The notes under the pieces: model-generated
Seen by the model: only the letters and a program-made list of their open reading frames with translations
Told to the model about the DNA's origin: nothing
The model's database searches: none
Translations under genes and position numbers: made by a program
Part shown: in pieces, positions 34,790-46,442 of the stretch
Layout: each line of letters starts with the position of its first letter
Numbering within the stretch: the stretch's first letter is position 1
Origin: Bullera alba
Taxonomy: Eukaryota; Basidiomycota; Tremellomycetes; Tremellales; Bulleraceae
Length of the DNA stretch: 64,000 nt
Reading direction: 5' to 3'
Assembly (NCBI GenBank): GCA_001600095.1
Contig: BCIX01000001.1
Coordinates: forward strand, 3,621,198-3,685,197

Positions 34790-35141
34790 AATGCCCAGAC
34801 TCCATCTCCCTCATAGAGGGATGCCCACTCCCCTCCTTTGTATCTATCTGTACCACCCCTGTTGAGCAAATATCGAATAGCCATGTATGCAATCTGTATC
34901 GCGAGATCAACACGACCGCATCCAAGCACGCATGCGAGGGAGAGTACTTGACATACTTGAGAGTCTACACTGGGGGGTCGCCCTTTCCTCCGCTGGCCGA
35001 CGCGAAAGCGACCATGTGAAGTCTGGGCGCGAAATGCAACTCGTTTCAGGTTGGCTCAATATCTGCATCTTCGTACTGTACAGCTCTCATCTTGACATCA
35101 AATCATTTGCGCAGACCTCACACTAGTCTTCACTTCTTGTA
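34790..35141. other. Intergenic
   Basis: These 352 bp lie between two plus-strand genes, holding the 3' UTR of the first and the promoter of the next. Nothing specific was recognised. Confidence 0.35.
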
Positions 35142-36793
35142 ATGGAGGCGGATCCATGGGCAGACCCTCCTGCGCAAGCATCAACTACAGCAGGCGCTGT
35201 ATCGACTTCCATACCAACGGACAATGGATCTGCATCATATGAACAGGATTTCCCAACATCTCCCAACGTAGAACCCGAGGAAGACAGAGAGGAAGTGGAA
35301 CAGCCACAGGAGGCAGACGCCAAGGAGGATGAGGTACGGGATGAGGCTGAAGAGGAGGCTACGGACCGACCCGACCCATACGCAGCAACTTCTTCGGAAA
35401 CACCTGCCACGGGGGAAGATGACGATTTCGACGACTTTGACGATTTTGATCAACCCGCCGCGGGAACCAGCTCGCCCAGAGCCACTGTCCCAGCTTCTGG
35501 GGGGCAGGTAGAGGACGATGATGGTTTTGGAGACTTTGACGACTTCGAACAAGGCGAATTCGAGGCTCCAGAAGAGCCTGGTGTACAAGCGGTACCGCCT
35601 GAAGTTATCCAGCCTCAATGGGTAAGAGAGCCTTACCATCCGGTGATAGCTGCTGATAAAGTCACATAGTCTGCAGCACGTCTAACACCGATGCCGAATC
35701 CCTCAGAGCTGGTCAATCAGCTCACGCTAATCCTCACCCCGGTCTACGACCCGAATAATCAACCAACATTGTCGGAGGAGCCGCCGAAACAGAGCGGAGG
35801 TATCGGACAGGTCATGGTTTCCGAGTCGAGGTGGGTCTGAGAGGATTCAATCGGTCATGCTCGGGCTCCCAAGCTGACTATACCCACGCGCAGTCGGCAG
35901 GCGTATGCTCAGCTTATAACAGCTCCTATGTTGAAACCCCTGGATTGGACTAGGTCGAAGGTCAGGCGTGATCATCTGATCTCGATGGGCGTTCCTGTCA
36001 ACCTAGACGAGGTGAGTGGGACATGTCGTCCATGGTTGTGAGATCTGACAAATCGTTTGCAGATCGACTCCCATCGATTGTCCTCATTACCTCCTTTACG
36101 CATCACCACGTCGTCCGCTTCCATGCCTCCCCCCTCTGATCCACGCCGGTCATCGGCTGATGTCAATGGTCGTTACTCGGCGCAGCAGAAGGGCAAAGGA
36201 CGGGACATGTCACCCGCGGGCAACGGATCGCATAGTGTTCCAGCCAGCGCGGGCGGAATAGGCATGGGCTCTTCGACTGTCGGCACTGGCGGTGTAAAGG
36301 GAGCCGGGAAAGAGAAATATGGGTTGGGTCGGAAACCCGACTTTGACCAGGAGAGGGCCGAAGATCTGTGCGGCGTCGAGGAAGGTACGTTCTTGCTCCA
36401 ATTTCCCAATGACCTATGACTGAATTAGCGTGTCTCTCAGACCAACTGTCCATGCTCAGTTTGGACAAGCTAAGGGCCATGCAAGCGGAAATCGTTGACA
36501 CATCCGCTCAAGCCTCAGCATTGCTTGCTTGGTCATTACAGCTGAAAGACGCTCAAACTCAAGACTCGGCAACATAGTGAGTACATTGATAGGGGGTGTA
36601 CCGCGAACAAGACTCCTGACTACTTTACAGCAATGGTATGATCTCTGAGCTGATATCCAACGCGGCCAAAGCCAAATCCGCTCAGACCGCTGGTTCCGGT
36701 GGGGTCTTCAAGAGAGCTTCGATAAAAGGTCGGCCACAGAGTCTGAGCGGGACCACAACACCTCGCAGGGCAGCCAGTCCCGCGATGAGGTAG
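35142..36793 (+). CDS. DUF5102 family protein, Laa2-like (clathrin/AP-1 trafficking)
   Basis: Exons 35142-35621, 35670-35830, 35894-36011, 36063-36384, 36441-36576 and 36631-36793 give 366 residues. The N-terminal 160 residues are very acidic, with repeated DDFDDFD and DGFGDFDDFEQGEF motifs of the kind that bind adaptor ear domains. The central block with PLDWTRSKVRRDHLISMG and VPVNLDE is the conserved core of the DUF5102 group, which includes yeast Laa2 (Ybl010c), a protein that helps AP-1 associate with Laa1. A helical segment follows (SMLSLDKLRAMQAEIVDTSA) and a basic C-terminus. Family assignment rests on memory of the core motif. Confidence 0.6.
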
Positions 36794-36832
36794 TACTGGC
36801 TTTGATGACTATCCCTAGCACAATGCATGGGT

Positions 36833-38101
36833 TCAGCCAAAGTCCGCGTATGACCTCTCCCGATGCGAACCGCCGCCGCGCGAACGCCTGATTGATTCGA
36901 ACGAAGTATCCCAATCGGGTTCCTGCCTCGTTGACCGGGATGGCATGACCCGCGTCGCCCGTGTGGGCAAGCTTACACCTCTTGCCCATGATAGGAATAC
37001 TCCATCGGATTCTCTCGCTGTTGACGGCGACGAGTTCCTAGCCGTCCAGTCTGCCCAGGTCTGGCAGTATGCCTCTTCGATTCTTCGTCCGGCCGCGGAC
37101 GTGCGTTGATACTTGATGGGCGACAAATCTGACCAGTGCGGAGGGGTGAAGTCGGCGTCATATTGGTCGGTACCCTCGGCTGCGCCCACCTCGACTGGTT
37201 CATTTGGGTATCTCAACCATTTGGATACGCTTCTATACCAGTGAACGTAAGCGCGCATCGTCAGGAGAAGCTCGTCTACCGTCAAATCCGCTTTGAGGAG
37301 ATTGCTCCTGTAAAGGAACGTCCTGATCTCGTATGATCTAGTGTCGAGGTCTTGATCTCCGACATACCACTCCGATGGACCACTTCTTCGGGACCCAACC
37401 ACATTTGGAATCACCACCATCGGGTCAGGGGGTTTCGGCGATGTTCGGATTGAGTCGGTGTACAGCCCAGCTGATAGGATCCTCTCGAACAATCTACCCC
37501 TGTTTTCCTTTCTGTCATCCAAAAATGTGAGGTGTGTCCCACATGCCGTCCCTGTTCCTCGACAGAGGCTGTCCATGCACCCCCTCACATTATCGGACTT
37601 GCCATCTACTATCGCGCAGAAAAGACTTCTCCACGTCTGACGAACATCTCCTCCACGGGTGTACCATTTCCAGACTTCTTCCGGGTCACTCGGATCAGGT
37701 CGATCGTACCGCTCGTGAAAGTTGTGACTGATGATGCTGTATAGTCTCTTCCCCATTAGCCATTTATCCACTTTGGCCTCAGCGTCCGGCAAGCTTTCTA
37801 TTCCCTCCTCAGTCGCCCATTCATCGAGGTTCTCCGCGAGACCTCTAATAGTGCCACGGGGACAGTCGTCGAGGTATAATGGGACAAGTGAGAGGACATC
37901 CTCGTTGCGCTCGTCTTGTAATTGGTCTCTGAACTGCTCGAGCTCTTCTCGCTCGAATGCCTTGTCCTCGAATCCAGCTCCAAGTCTTGTCATCAGCTCG
38001 CCACGGGCTTCACGTAGTGTTACATTTGCCGCCGGATTGATGCTGCGTTCCACGATGACTACGTCGCTGACGCTCCCGGCATCAGACTCGCACTCGAACA
38101 T
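36833..38101 (-). CDS. Unknown protein, paralogue of the adjacent upstream gene
   Basis: A single-exon frame encodes 422 residues; its stop is only 39 bp from the stop of the convergent DUF5102 gene. It is charged and soluble, without signal peptide or membrane span. It contains a helical, acidic N-terminal part (EREELEQFRDQLQDERNE), WKWYTRGGDV, RGRLFERILSAG and TMRAYVHWYRSVSKW. The last two blocks and the W..RG motif recur in the neighbouring gene at 38666-39693, so the two are divergent tandem paralogues. No known domain was recognised. The C-terminal 100 residues are Arg/Ser-rich. Confidence 0.65.
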   Translation of the reverse strand: MFECESDAGSVSDVVIVERSINPAANVTLREARGELMTRLGAGFEDKAFEREELEQFRDQLQDERNEDVLSLVPLYLDDCPRGTIRGLAENLDEWATEEGIESLPDAEAKVDKWLMGKRLYSIISHNFHERYDRPDPSDPEEVWKWYTRGGDVRQTWRSLFCAIVDGKSDNVRGCMDSLCRGTGTACGTHLTFLDDRKENRGRLFERILSAGLYTDSIRTSPKPPDPMVVIPNVVGSRRSGPSEWYVGDQDLDTRSYEIRTFLYRSNLLKADLTVDELLLTMRAYVHWYRSVSKWLRYPNEPVEVGAAEGTDQYDADFTPPHWSDLSPIKYQRTSAAGRRIEEAYCQTWADWTARNSSPSTARESDGVFLSWARGVSLPTRATRVMPSRSTRQEPDWDTSFESIRRSRGGGSHRERSYADFG

Positions 38102-38665
38102 ATTGTTGTGAATGACGTAGGAGGAGGGCTCTAAGCAGGCTGTTGAGAGATCCTTATCTGTATATCGTTCTTAGTCAAACCAAGATGGCAGACTTGTACA
38201 GTCATCACGAAGTGGAAAAGGGTGAATGCGTTGAATGATTGAGATGTGTGGCGATTGGCAAGGAAGGGAAGAGAAACTCTATAACGTCGGAAACGTCGAG
38301 GGGGAGTACTAGAGTAGTCGTAGTATCAGTGGCGATCATCCTTTGCCAAGTATAGTGCGGTGAGTGAGACAGCTTTTTGCTCTGCATTAGAAGGCTCAGT
38401 CCGCCTTGAGTCCGCTCAAGACCCCTCGTCATACTGCCTGGATATGAGTGAGCGTGGGAGTCGATCCTTTGTGAGATGAAAGGAGAGTGCACGACCCGAG
38501 TCATGCCGACTAGGTCGATCTCTCGCGTCAATCTCTCTCGACCTCTTCGCCACCCTCATGATGCTCACGGTATCTAAAAACGGTCTGCATGAGAGACGGA
38601 ACTTCACGAAGGAGGTGGAAACGTATAAAGCAGATCGACGTACCACACACCAATGGTCTTCAGCT
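38102..38665. other. Intergenic between the two paralogues
   Basis: This is 564 bp between minus-strand genes. Short minus-strand frames here (for example 38205-38531) have no likeness to either paralogue. No gene is called. Confidence 0.35.
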
Positions 38666-39693
38666 TCAGACCTCTGTGCTGGCCTCCTGGAACGCCACGG
38701 TGTAGTTCCTTGCCGATTCTTTGGTTTGTGCATGAGTGGTCTTGAAGAACTTACTGGCGCCACTGGGTCTGCTAGATCCAGCAGTCGATCCCAACTTCGG
38801 CTGAGACATCCACCATTGCACATAGTGTCTCATGGCGAGTTTCTTCTTCTCGGCAGGGTATTTGTCCACAGTATCGTTGATCGTCCAGTCCATGATCGAG
38901 TTGTGGTCGAGGTCCGAGAGGGACATCTTGCTCATATCAAGCTCGAGAGCGGATCTTCTATCAGACCGCACCGCTGCGAAAGGATTTGGGAGGGAGGATT
39001 TGGATTTGTTCACGTATCCGTTGACTCCATCCCAATCCTGAGTGACAGTCAGTATGCGCTCGAATAATTGGCGTTCGTTCTGTTCTCCATCTTCGATTAG
39101 CGCGGTGGTGACCTCACGTTCGAGACTGTCGAATAGCGCACTCAACGCTTGGCTGGTCTCTTGCCGGTTCCCTTGGCAGAGGCCTTTGAAAAGATTGGAA
39201 GTCTCCTCTGGCGCTTGGACGTCCAGCGCCAACACGAGGCGGTTCACAGTCTCGCCCCGGATCCACATCTTCCTCATGGTGCCTGCTTCTTCGATTGCCA
39301 GCGCTGTTGGACCTTCATCTTCATCGTTGAGATGGCTCCGCCAAAGCTCGTAGTTGCGTTCCAGGCCTTGATGCGCGTGGGAACCCGCTTCACCGGTGTA
39401 GAGTACTAGAGGGGGAGATCAGCTTTGATGTGATCATCGACGCCTTTCTGTAAGGCATCAGCGGCGTTGAACTTGTGGACATCGACGACGTCTACAGATC
39501 CGTATTGACTATCGATCCAGCTGTCCACGGCTTGATCAGAAGGACGACCAACGTGAAGGTCTGAGCAACCAGGTAAGCCTTTGATGCAGTCGGGGGCTCG
39601 GGCGCGATGCATCTGCTGAGCCTGGACCTAGCGGCACTCACCCGTCGAATGCGTACCGGTGGGAGGAAAGTCGTAGTTGTAGGTCGGTGTCAT
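38666..39693 (-). CDS. Unknown protein, divergent paralogue of the downstream gene; one splice junction unresolved
   Basis: The start at 39693 opens exon 39642-39693, followed by an intron with GTGAGT donor and CTCAG acceptor and an exon from 39560. The C-terminal coding block runs from 39407 to the stop at 38666 and includes MWIRGETVN, ERQLFERILTV and MRHYVQWWMSQPKL, which mirror W..RG, RGRLFERILSAG and MRAYVHWYRSVSKW of the adjacent gene. Between 39560 and 39407 the frame ends at TAG 39406-39408. That TAG sits in a strong acceptor (AGCTGATCTCCCCCTCTAG), but I could not find a standard donor in the needed phase. The gene may use an unusual donor or be frame-damaged. Confidence 0.5.
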
Positions 39694-40332
39694 GGTCACG
39701 GTCAGTTGGACTCGATACAGCGGAGTGAGCCTGTGAATGTTTAAAAGGTTGAGACTGAAGCTGGAGAGGCGGAAGACTTGAGCGATTGCCACCCACTTCA
39801 TGTGTGCTCTTATACCTGTAGGATATGCCTGTCCATCCTGTCGAGCTGTCGATCTGAGCTTCATCGACATGAAACGCCAGCCTGAGGCCTCAGTGAAAGG
39901 TAAAGCGGATGTCCAAGAGCTCAGCTTAACCGGTGAATGGAGAGTTTGATGACGTCATGTATTGTTGACCACGTTTCAACGTGCTCGACCGCCTCGACGT
40001 CCCGAAACATTTGCCAATTGAGCGACCGTCAATGTTCCAGCTATAACGTGTGATTTGTGGCACGTGCGACTACTTACAGCTCCGCTCGCTCCATCTCGGA
40101 CCGGAAGACGCCAACCCTGTCCTCGGGCCCGGCTGTAACTAGAGCTGCCAGTGGCAAAAGATGCGCGAGCTCCGGGAGCTAAGGCATGAGCCAAGACTTG
40201 CGACTAGTCCGAATGCACTTCGGGTTGCGGCGCCGTGGCCTGCGTGACCCGACAAGCTTCCCTGGAGTATATATAGGTCAGAGGTGGTTGACATGTTCAG
40301 ATGCTAGCTGCATGCACCCGCCATAATCCAGC
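39694..40332. promoter_or_regulatory. Divergent intergenic region with a TATA box for the GH92 gene
   Basis: In these 639 bp, TATATATAGG at 40268-40277 lies about 55-65 bp upstream of the GH92 start codon and is a good TATA element on the plus strand. Nothing else was recognised. Confidence 0.5.
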
Positions 40333-42819
40333 ATGATACTGTACACTGCCCTCCTTGCGGCACTGTCGCTCCGCCTGTGTGAGGCTCGAAACACTGAAGA
40401 CTACTCGCAATATGTGGAGCCGCTGTGAGTACAGCCGTTAGCCGATGACCACGGTCTAGCTGACAGCAATAGACTTGGTACGGAAGGCGGGGGCAACATG
40501 TTTCCAGGGGCATCAAGGCCGCTCGGAGTCGTCAAACTGGGTGAGTGGTCGATTCATTGTTCTTCTTCGCGGCGAGGTCCATAATCCGTTAGCTCTGCTG
40601 ATGGTACTTGACATTCACAGGGACTGATCTATACAGCGGCACGGACGCATACTCGGGATACCTCGCCGAGGGATATGTTCTTGGATTCAGTATGACCCAT
40701 GAGAGCGGCACGGGTGGTGCACCAAAATACGGCGTGGTCTCCCAAATGCCTTGGGTCGGCAACATTTCCAATCCTCTGGTCAAGCTCTGGGCTAATCGAA
40801 CTCAACCGGACGAAGCCAGAGTGGGGTACTACAGGACCACGCTGAACAACAATGTGACCGTCGAACTGGCGGCGACTGACCATGCTGGGATGTATCGATA
40901 CAAGTTCGACCAAACCGAAGAAGTATCGAACATCGTGGTCGATGTGTCGCACGTTCTGAAGAGCTACCGCGGTCAAGGTCTGGGTCAGAACTACACGTAC
41001 GGCGGTATAGAAGTGTTCCAGGATGGCCACTACGAGACCAACGGTTCTTACAATCAGGGTTGGAATATGGGTGAGTGAGAAGTTCCTTGATGAGAGGGGC
41101 TTGCACTGACGGACGTGAGCAGCTCCGGAATGGACAATCTACTCTTGTGGGCGGTTCAACCAATACCCAATCAATATGACGGTGTTCAAAGGCCAGGACA
41201 ACACGACTGCAAATTTGACCTGGTATGGCGAAGCGAATGCAGCGTCAGGCAGCGAGCGCCTCGGAGCCGTGTTCACGTTTCCGCCAAACACCGAGGTGGT
41301 ATCCAGAGTCGGCATATCGTTCATCTCGGCTCAGCAGGCCTGCAACAGTCTAGACAACGAGATCCCCGCTGGTAAACGGTTCTATCAGGTAGTCGACGAT
41401 ACTGCAGAGCAATGGAACACCGAGATTCTTTCCAAGGTCTCGGCGCCCGACGCTTCGGACAACGACAAACGGTTGCTATACACAATGCTATACGGCGCCT
41501 TTCTGATTCCCACCAACAAGACCAACGAGAATCCCAAATGGTCCTCCAGCGAGCCGTACTACGACGACACATTCACGCTCTGGGATCTACATCGATGTTC
41601 GAATGCTCTGTGGCAGGTGCTCCACCCGACCTTCTATGAGGAGTACATTCGGTCTCTGATCGATATCTGGCGATACGACGGCTATTTACCGGATGGTCGA
41701 TCCAGTAATTTCAATGGCCGAACTCAAGGCGGCTCCAATGGTGACAATGTGCTAGCCGATGCATATGTCAAGGGAGTCAGGGGTTCTATCAACTGGGAGG
41801 ACGGATACGCTGCCATGGTCAAGGACGCCGAAGTCACACCGGAGAACAACTTTGACCCGATGGCACCGACTTCAAGCACCAAAGAAGGTCGAGGCGCACT
41901 TCCCGATTGGATCGAGTATGGGTATATCACACCCAACTTTTCTCGAGCTGTGTCCACCGCCGTGGAATACTCCGTCAATGACTATGCTTTGTCCCAAGTC
42001 GCTTTTGGTCTCGGGAAAGAGGACGAGGGGTGGAAGTATCTGGCTCGCGGCCGGAACTGGAGGAATCACTGGAACCCAGACTCCCAATCGCTTGGATTCA
42101 ACGGATTTCTGGTCCCTCGAAATGCGAACGGTACATTTGTCGATCAAGATCCGCTCGACTGCGCTGGGTGTTACTGGGAGGACGCGTACTATCAGGCTTT
42201 ACCATGGGAATACTCCTGGGGAGCGACACACGACGTTGCAACTCTGGTCAACTATACCGGTGGACCGGAGCGATTCGTCGAAAGGCTCGACAAGATGTTT
42301 GAGCCCGGTCAGAACCCAGGTGGCAGCGAGAAGTTCAATTTCACCATCAACAATCCCTCCAACGAGCCCGACTTTGCAGTGCCCTACCTGTACAACTTCG
42401 CCGGAAGGCAGGACCTTGCAACCAAACAGAGCCGGTATATCGCCAAGACATTTTACACCAGGGGGAACACCGGTCTTCCTGGCAATAGCGACGCTGGGGC
42501 GATGCAAACTTGGTGGTTGTGGAACGTTATTGGGCTGTATCCCTTGACGGCCACGCCATACTTTCTCATACATTCACCGTGGTTCAGCCTGGACATCGAT
42601 CTCGGTGATGGCAAGAAGCTGGTAATCAAGGTTCAAGGCGGAGATTCCGACTCTGCGTACTACGTCCAAAGTCTCAAGGTCAACGGTAAAGATTGGAAGA
42701 AGAATTGGTGCACCTGGGATGACATCTTCGCCAACGGTTCTACCATGGAGTACGTCCTGGGCGAGGCTCCCAGTACCTGGTTCGAAGGGGGCGGGCTGCC
42801 TCCCAGCCCAGGCTCGTGA
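40333..42819 (+). CDS. Secreted glycoside hydrolase family 92 alpha-mannosidase
   Basis: Exons 40333-40424, 40473-40540, 40621-41070 and 41123-42819 give 768 residues, the usual GH92 length. The signal peptide is ILYTALLAALSLRLCEA. GH92 hallmarks appear in order: YVEPLLGTEGGGNMFPGA, MTHESGTGGAPKYG, DDTFTLWDLHRC, GYLPDGR, WEDAYYQALPWEYSW, NNPSNEPDFAVPYLYNFAG (calcium-site region) and LPGNSDAGAMQTWWLWNVIG. Enzymes of this family are calcium-dependent exo-alpha-mannosidases, most often alpha-1,2. Many NxT/S sites suggest heavy N-glycosylation. The C-terminus lacks a GPI signal, so the protein is probably released or wall-bound. Confidence 0.93.
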
Positions 42820-42943
42820 TGTTACTGCTCAACTCTGGGAACAGGTCGAAGTAGGCATCGATAATCGTCAAGTTGTTCATGTATCTATAATTCGCGTGTT
42901 TACAGACATTTCTTCGTGACAGACAGAGTATATAGTGACTCGG

Positions 42944-45751
42944 CTACTCGGATTTTCCGACACTGCTAATGGCTCTAGCTCCTTCCTCGCCCCCGTTCCA
43001 GAAACCGCTTGACTCGCTGATGTCCTTGTAATCCTTCCTGTCGATGGCGGCAAGCTGCTCATGCAACTGCTGATTGTTCTGCGCCGAAAGCTTTTGCACC
43101 TCAAGCTCCTCCTCGCTACCTCTCCAGAACAGCCTCTCAGCGACGGCCTCCACGACCCATCTCAGCACGATGAATCCATGAGAAGCCGCTAGTGCCAGAG
43201 CTGCCAAGGGGATCAGCGTAGGTAGAATCGCTTGGAGGGTGGGGTGGACGTCGTATGACGAGATGATTTGGTGGAGGTAGATTGAACCCGTAGGTGGAAT
43301 ATTAGGGTTCGGCGTCTGGCTTTGCAAGGTAGTGGCCGGACGGAAGAGGAAGATGAGGGTGATATTGGTCACCGCTCCGATCCAGGAGATGACGCTCTGA
43401 AGAAGAGGTCAGCTGAATGTCTTGCACTGTAATTACAGGCCAGCAAGACTTACCAAAGTGGAAAGCCACGAGCCAATAGTCTCCACTCGGTCCCCGATTG
43501 GTCGTCTCACATGACGACAGATCTTGAGAGCGTCAGTCCTCAACTCGATGTAGTTGTTGACGAGGGCAAAGACTGGTGCTAGTGGCCACACGATGCTCCA
43601 CACGGTGACATAACCGAATTGGGTGACCATCTCTGCGTAGTCGGCTGGACGGCGTATCGTCAGTCAAGTGTCTTACTGCGAATGTCGACACGCACTGAAT
43701 ATAGAGTACTCGGGCAGAGCAAGCTCTCTGTCGACCTTGTTCAAGAACTGCTTCTCCACCTCCTGCTCGGTCCTTGGTGGAGTCGATTGACCCTTGTTTC
43801 GTGACACGGCATCTTTCAAGGTCGTCTTGCCAGATCGCCAATCGTTGACAAATCGCATGATGTATGGCAGACCGAGCTCAAGGAAGGCATTTACGGCTTG
43901 GTTGGTAACGGTGTCTACCGTAAATTAGCAAAAAGAAGTCATCCCACGATCTAGCAGCAACTCACACGCAAAGAGCTGTCCCTTCAGTCGACCCGCCTTG
44001 ATGGCCTTTTGCTTATTGCCCGTCGTCTTGGGGCCTAGACCGGCTTTTTCGGGGGATTTGGCGAATTTGACGTTCTCCCCTTCGTACGAGGAGCCGGATA
44101 GTATGTTCTGGACGGTCTGCATGATGAATGGCCCGAACGGGACGTACACGTAGCTAAGAATTCAGTCAGTTCTAGCTGGTCAGTAATGAGAAGGGCCACT
44201 CACGCAGAGAGGTAAAGACCAAGGTAGGCAACGATCCCGTTCATCGCACTGAAAGAGGTCAGCCAATGGTCGGAATGTGGACGACGGTCACACTCACAAG
44301 GTCTTGCCTGTCAGACTCTTCTCCGCAGCAACGGGTGTTGGATGATCTTCCCATCTGACTAGACCTTTGGCAAGTTGTTGATAAGCAGCGACGATCTGAG
44401 GTACTACCAAGGCGAAGAGCGCAGTGGGAATGAGAGGCTGGTCCATTTCTTATCAGCACAACACCGGTGAATAATATCGGTCACCACTTACAATGACCTG
44501 CTTGCCAACACCATCATAGACCTGAGCGACAAAAGCCTCGAGTACGAAGATACTCATCAACACACATCCCAGGGCTACTCCACAAAAAGCGATGACTGGA
44601 ATCGAGGCGACCACCTTGACGTCCCGCTTAAGCGCATTGCCTGCCGCAGCGGTGTCGACGACGTTGCTTGTACTGGCACGCGTCTTGTCGAGACCGAGAT
44701 TAGCGACGTATTCGGGTCGAAGCCTTCCAACAGCGACAGATTCACAACCTCGCGTTCCCCATTTGACAGCCAATTTGCGTTCCTTGATTCGCCATATAGC
44801 GACGAAAATCGTTGAATACAGCGAGAGAACCACGGCAAACAGCGGAGGGTACGAGTCGGATGGAGTGAATAAGTAGAAGAGGGCCGAGATGGCGGATAGA
44901 GGGACCAGTGATCGGGTGTAGGTGGATAAGAAGTCAAAGTATAGGTGAACAGGGGGAGGTTGCTGTTCGTGTAGTTAGTAAACAATCCTGACACATAGTC
45001 ACTAGTAAAAAGCGGCCACTTACCTGATTACCGAGGGCCTCACCGTCCTTCTCCTCCAATCCCTTGACTAGACCGACCTGCCAGTCACCACCTAGTGTCC
45101 ATTTCTGGATCCAAGCATGATCTGCTTCCTCGTCGTGAAGAGCGGAGATACTCTTCACCCTATGCCACTTGCCTGCACCTGGAGTGATTCCCAGACCGTA
45201 TTGCACAGTAGGCGATGTGAGAAGAGCGTGCAACAATCGGATCCTGGTCGCAGGTGAGGGTGGGGTGCTGCGGTGCCTCAATGGCAGAGCATGGGACTGG
45301 TCAGATAACCTTTTAGGAATGGCTACTCAGCTATATGTCTGCGCATTTACAGAAGCTGGGCTTACCTCTCTCTTTCCACTAGCTCCTTGACTTTCTCCTC
45401 ACCGGCTCCGACAAAGATCCAGACTTCCTCTTTGCTTTTAGCCCCGACCGCGGCCCGACTGGCAATGCGCAGTCCTCCTTCTCCTTCTAACGCTCGCAGA
45501 AGATCCTCATAACCTTGTCGTATCTCTTGCTGTCCAGTGAGTTTGCCCAGTTTACCCAGCGATATCGAATACGGAATCACGAGGTCCACTTGGAAGGGAT
45601 TTGAGACGTGCGCAGCATCCAGCTTGGTGGAGCTGTCTCTGTTAGGAATAGGAGGCCCAGGAGAGGTCGCAGCGACGCTTGGCGCAAGCTGTGGTTGATT
45701 CGACATTGAGCGGGTGACTCTTTGAGGTGTGACCGGTAGGTTCGAGGTCAT
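42944..45751 (-). CDS. IST2: TMEM16/anoctamin family membrane protein, Ist2-like
   Basis: The nine exons on the minus strand are 45366-45751, 45024-45309, 44492-44962, 44298-44437, 44204-44248, 43966-44153, 43696-43914, 43454-43644 and 42944-43396, joining to 792 residues. A cytosolic N-terminal domain (NPFQVDLVIPYSISLGKLGK, RERLSDQ) is followed by about eight to ten hydrophobic segments. Anoctamin-type blocks are HLYFDFLSTYTRSLVPLSAI, LGLYLSAYVYVPFGPFI, FTDYAEMVTQFGYVTVWS and LRTDALKICRHVRRPIGDR. In yeast Ist2 is an ER protein that tethers cortical ER to the plasma membrane through a long basic tail. Here the C-terminus is short and not strongly basic (ARAISSVGKSE), so that tethering signal is not evident. 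It is head-to-head with a CSC1/OSCA gene. Confidence 0.88.
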
Positions 45752-46442
45752 GTCCTATGAGGATACAGGAATATACCCTGTCCTCTCCGTCCTTTTGATG
45801 TGTGACGACGGTGATGGTGACCACGACAGTCTTGTAAGCACAGACAGCGTGCAGGAACGAGCGCCAGCAGCCGATCATGACGTCTTCAGGAGGAGGAGGA
45901 ACGGAACGGACATCGCCGCAGGCTACAAGCAGCTTGATCGGCGCGTGTAAGAGGACAGTCGTGACGCGTGACGCGTGAGTCGAGCCAGAGTCGAGACAGC
46001 GCGACTTTGGCGCAACTTCACTTGCAACATCGACCCTCCCGCAACCATCCCGACGCGAGTTATGATGGTAGGACCCCGCTGGAGCACGCGGAAAGGCTTC
46101 CAATGCGAGTCTCAGTCTATCTTACGATCCATGCTCACCAAGCCGACGGACTGTATCGCCAAGGCACCTGTAGTCATGGTGAGACGCCGAAATCAACATC
46201 CCTTGACGCTTGAGAGCCTCGTCCTTTGATGCCAGACTCCTTGATTTCAGCTTAGATATTGCCCACGTAATGTCTCTGCTGAGGCCTCGACGGTAGACTG
46301 TCGATCACTCGCGCTTGCATGGCTGTCAACGTTCACTTCGCTGACAATGGCTGTCACTGAACCGCAGGGTGTCCAGATCAAGGCCACCTAGAATGCTCGG
46401 GGAATCCATGACTCGTCCACCCCCCCAAACTGACCTGTCCAT
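45752..46442. promoter_or_regulatory. Shared promoter region between the TMEM16 and CSC1 genes
   Basis: These 691 bp separate two divergent membrane-protein genes. A plus-strand frame at 46062-46229 starts with ATG and ends near GTGAG, but no join to the CSC1 start could be justified. GACGCGTGACGCGTGAGTCG at 45962-45981 contains a short direct repeat (GACGCGT twice). Confidence 0.4.

Noticed and set aside
38205..38531. A third member of the unknown paralogue family
   Set aside because: The minus-strand frame shares none of the conserved blocks (LFERIL, MR.YV.W) and lacks splice support.
46062..46229. An upstream first exon of CSC1
   Set aside because: It has an ATG and a possible donor, but no acceptor joins it in phase to 46443, and family members start close to the first membrane helix.
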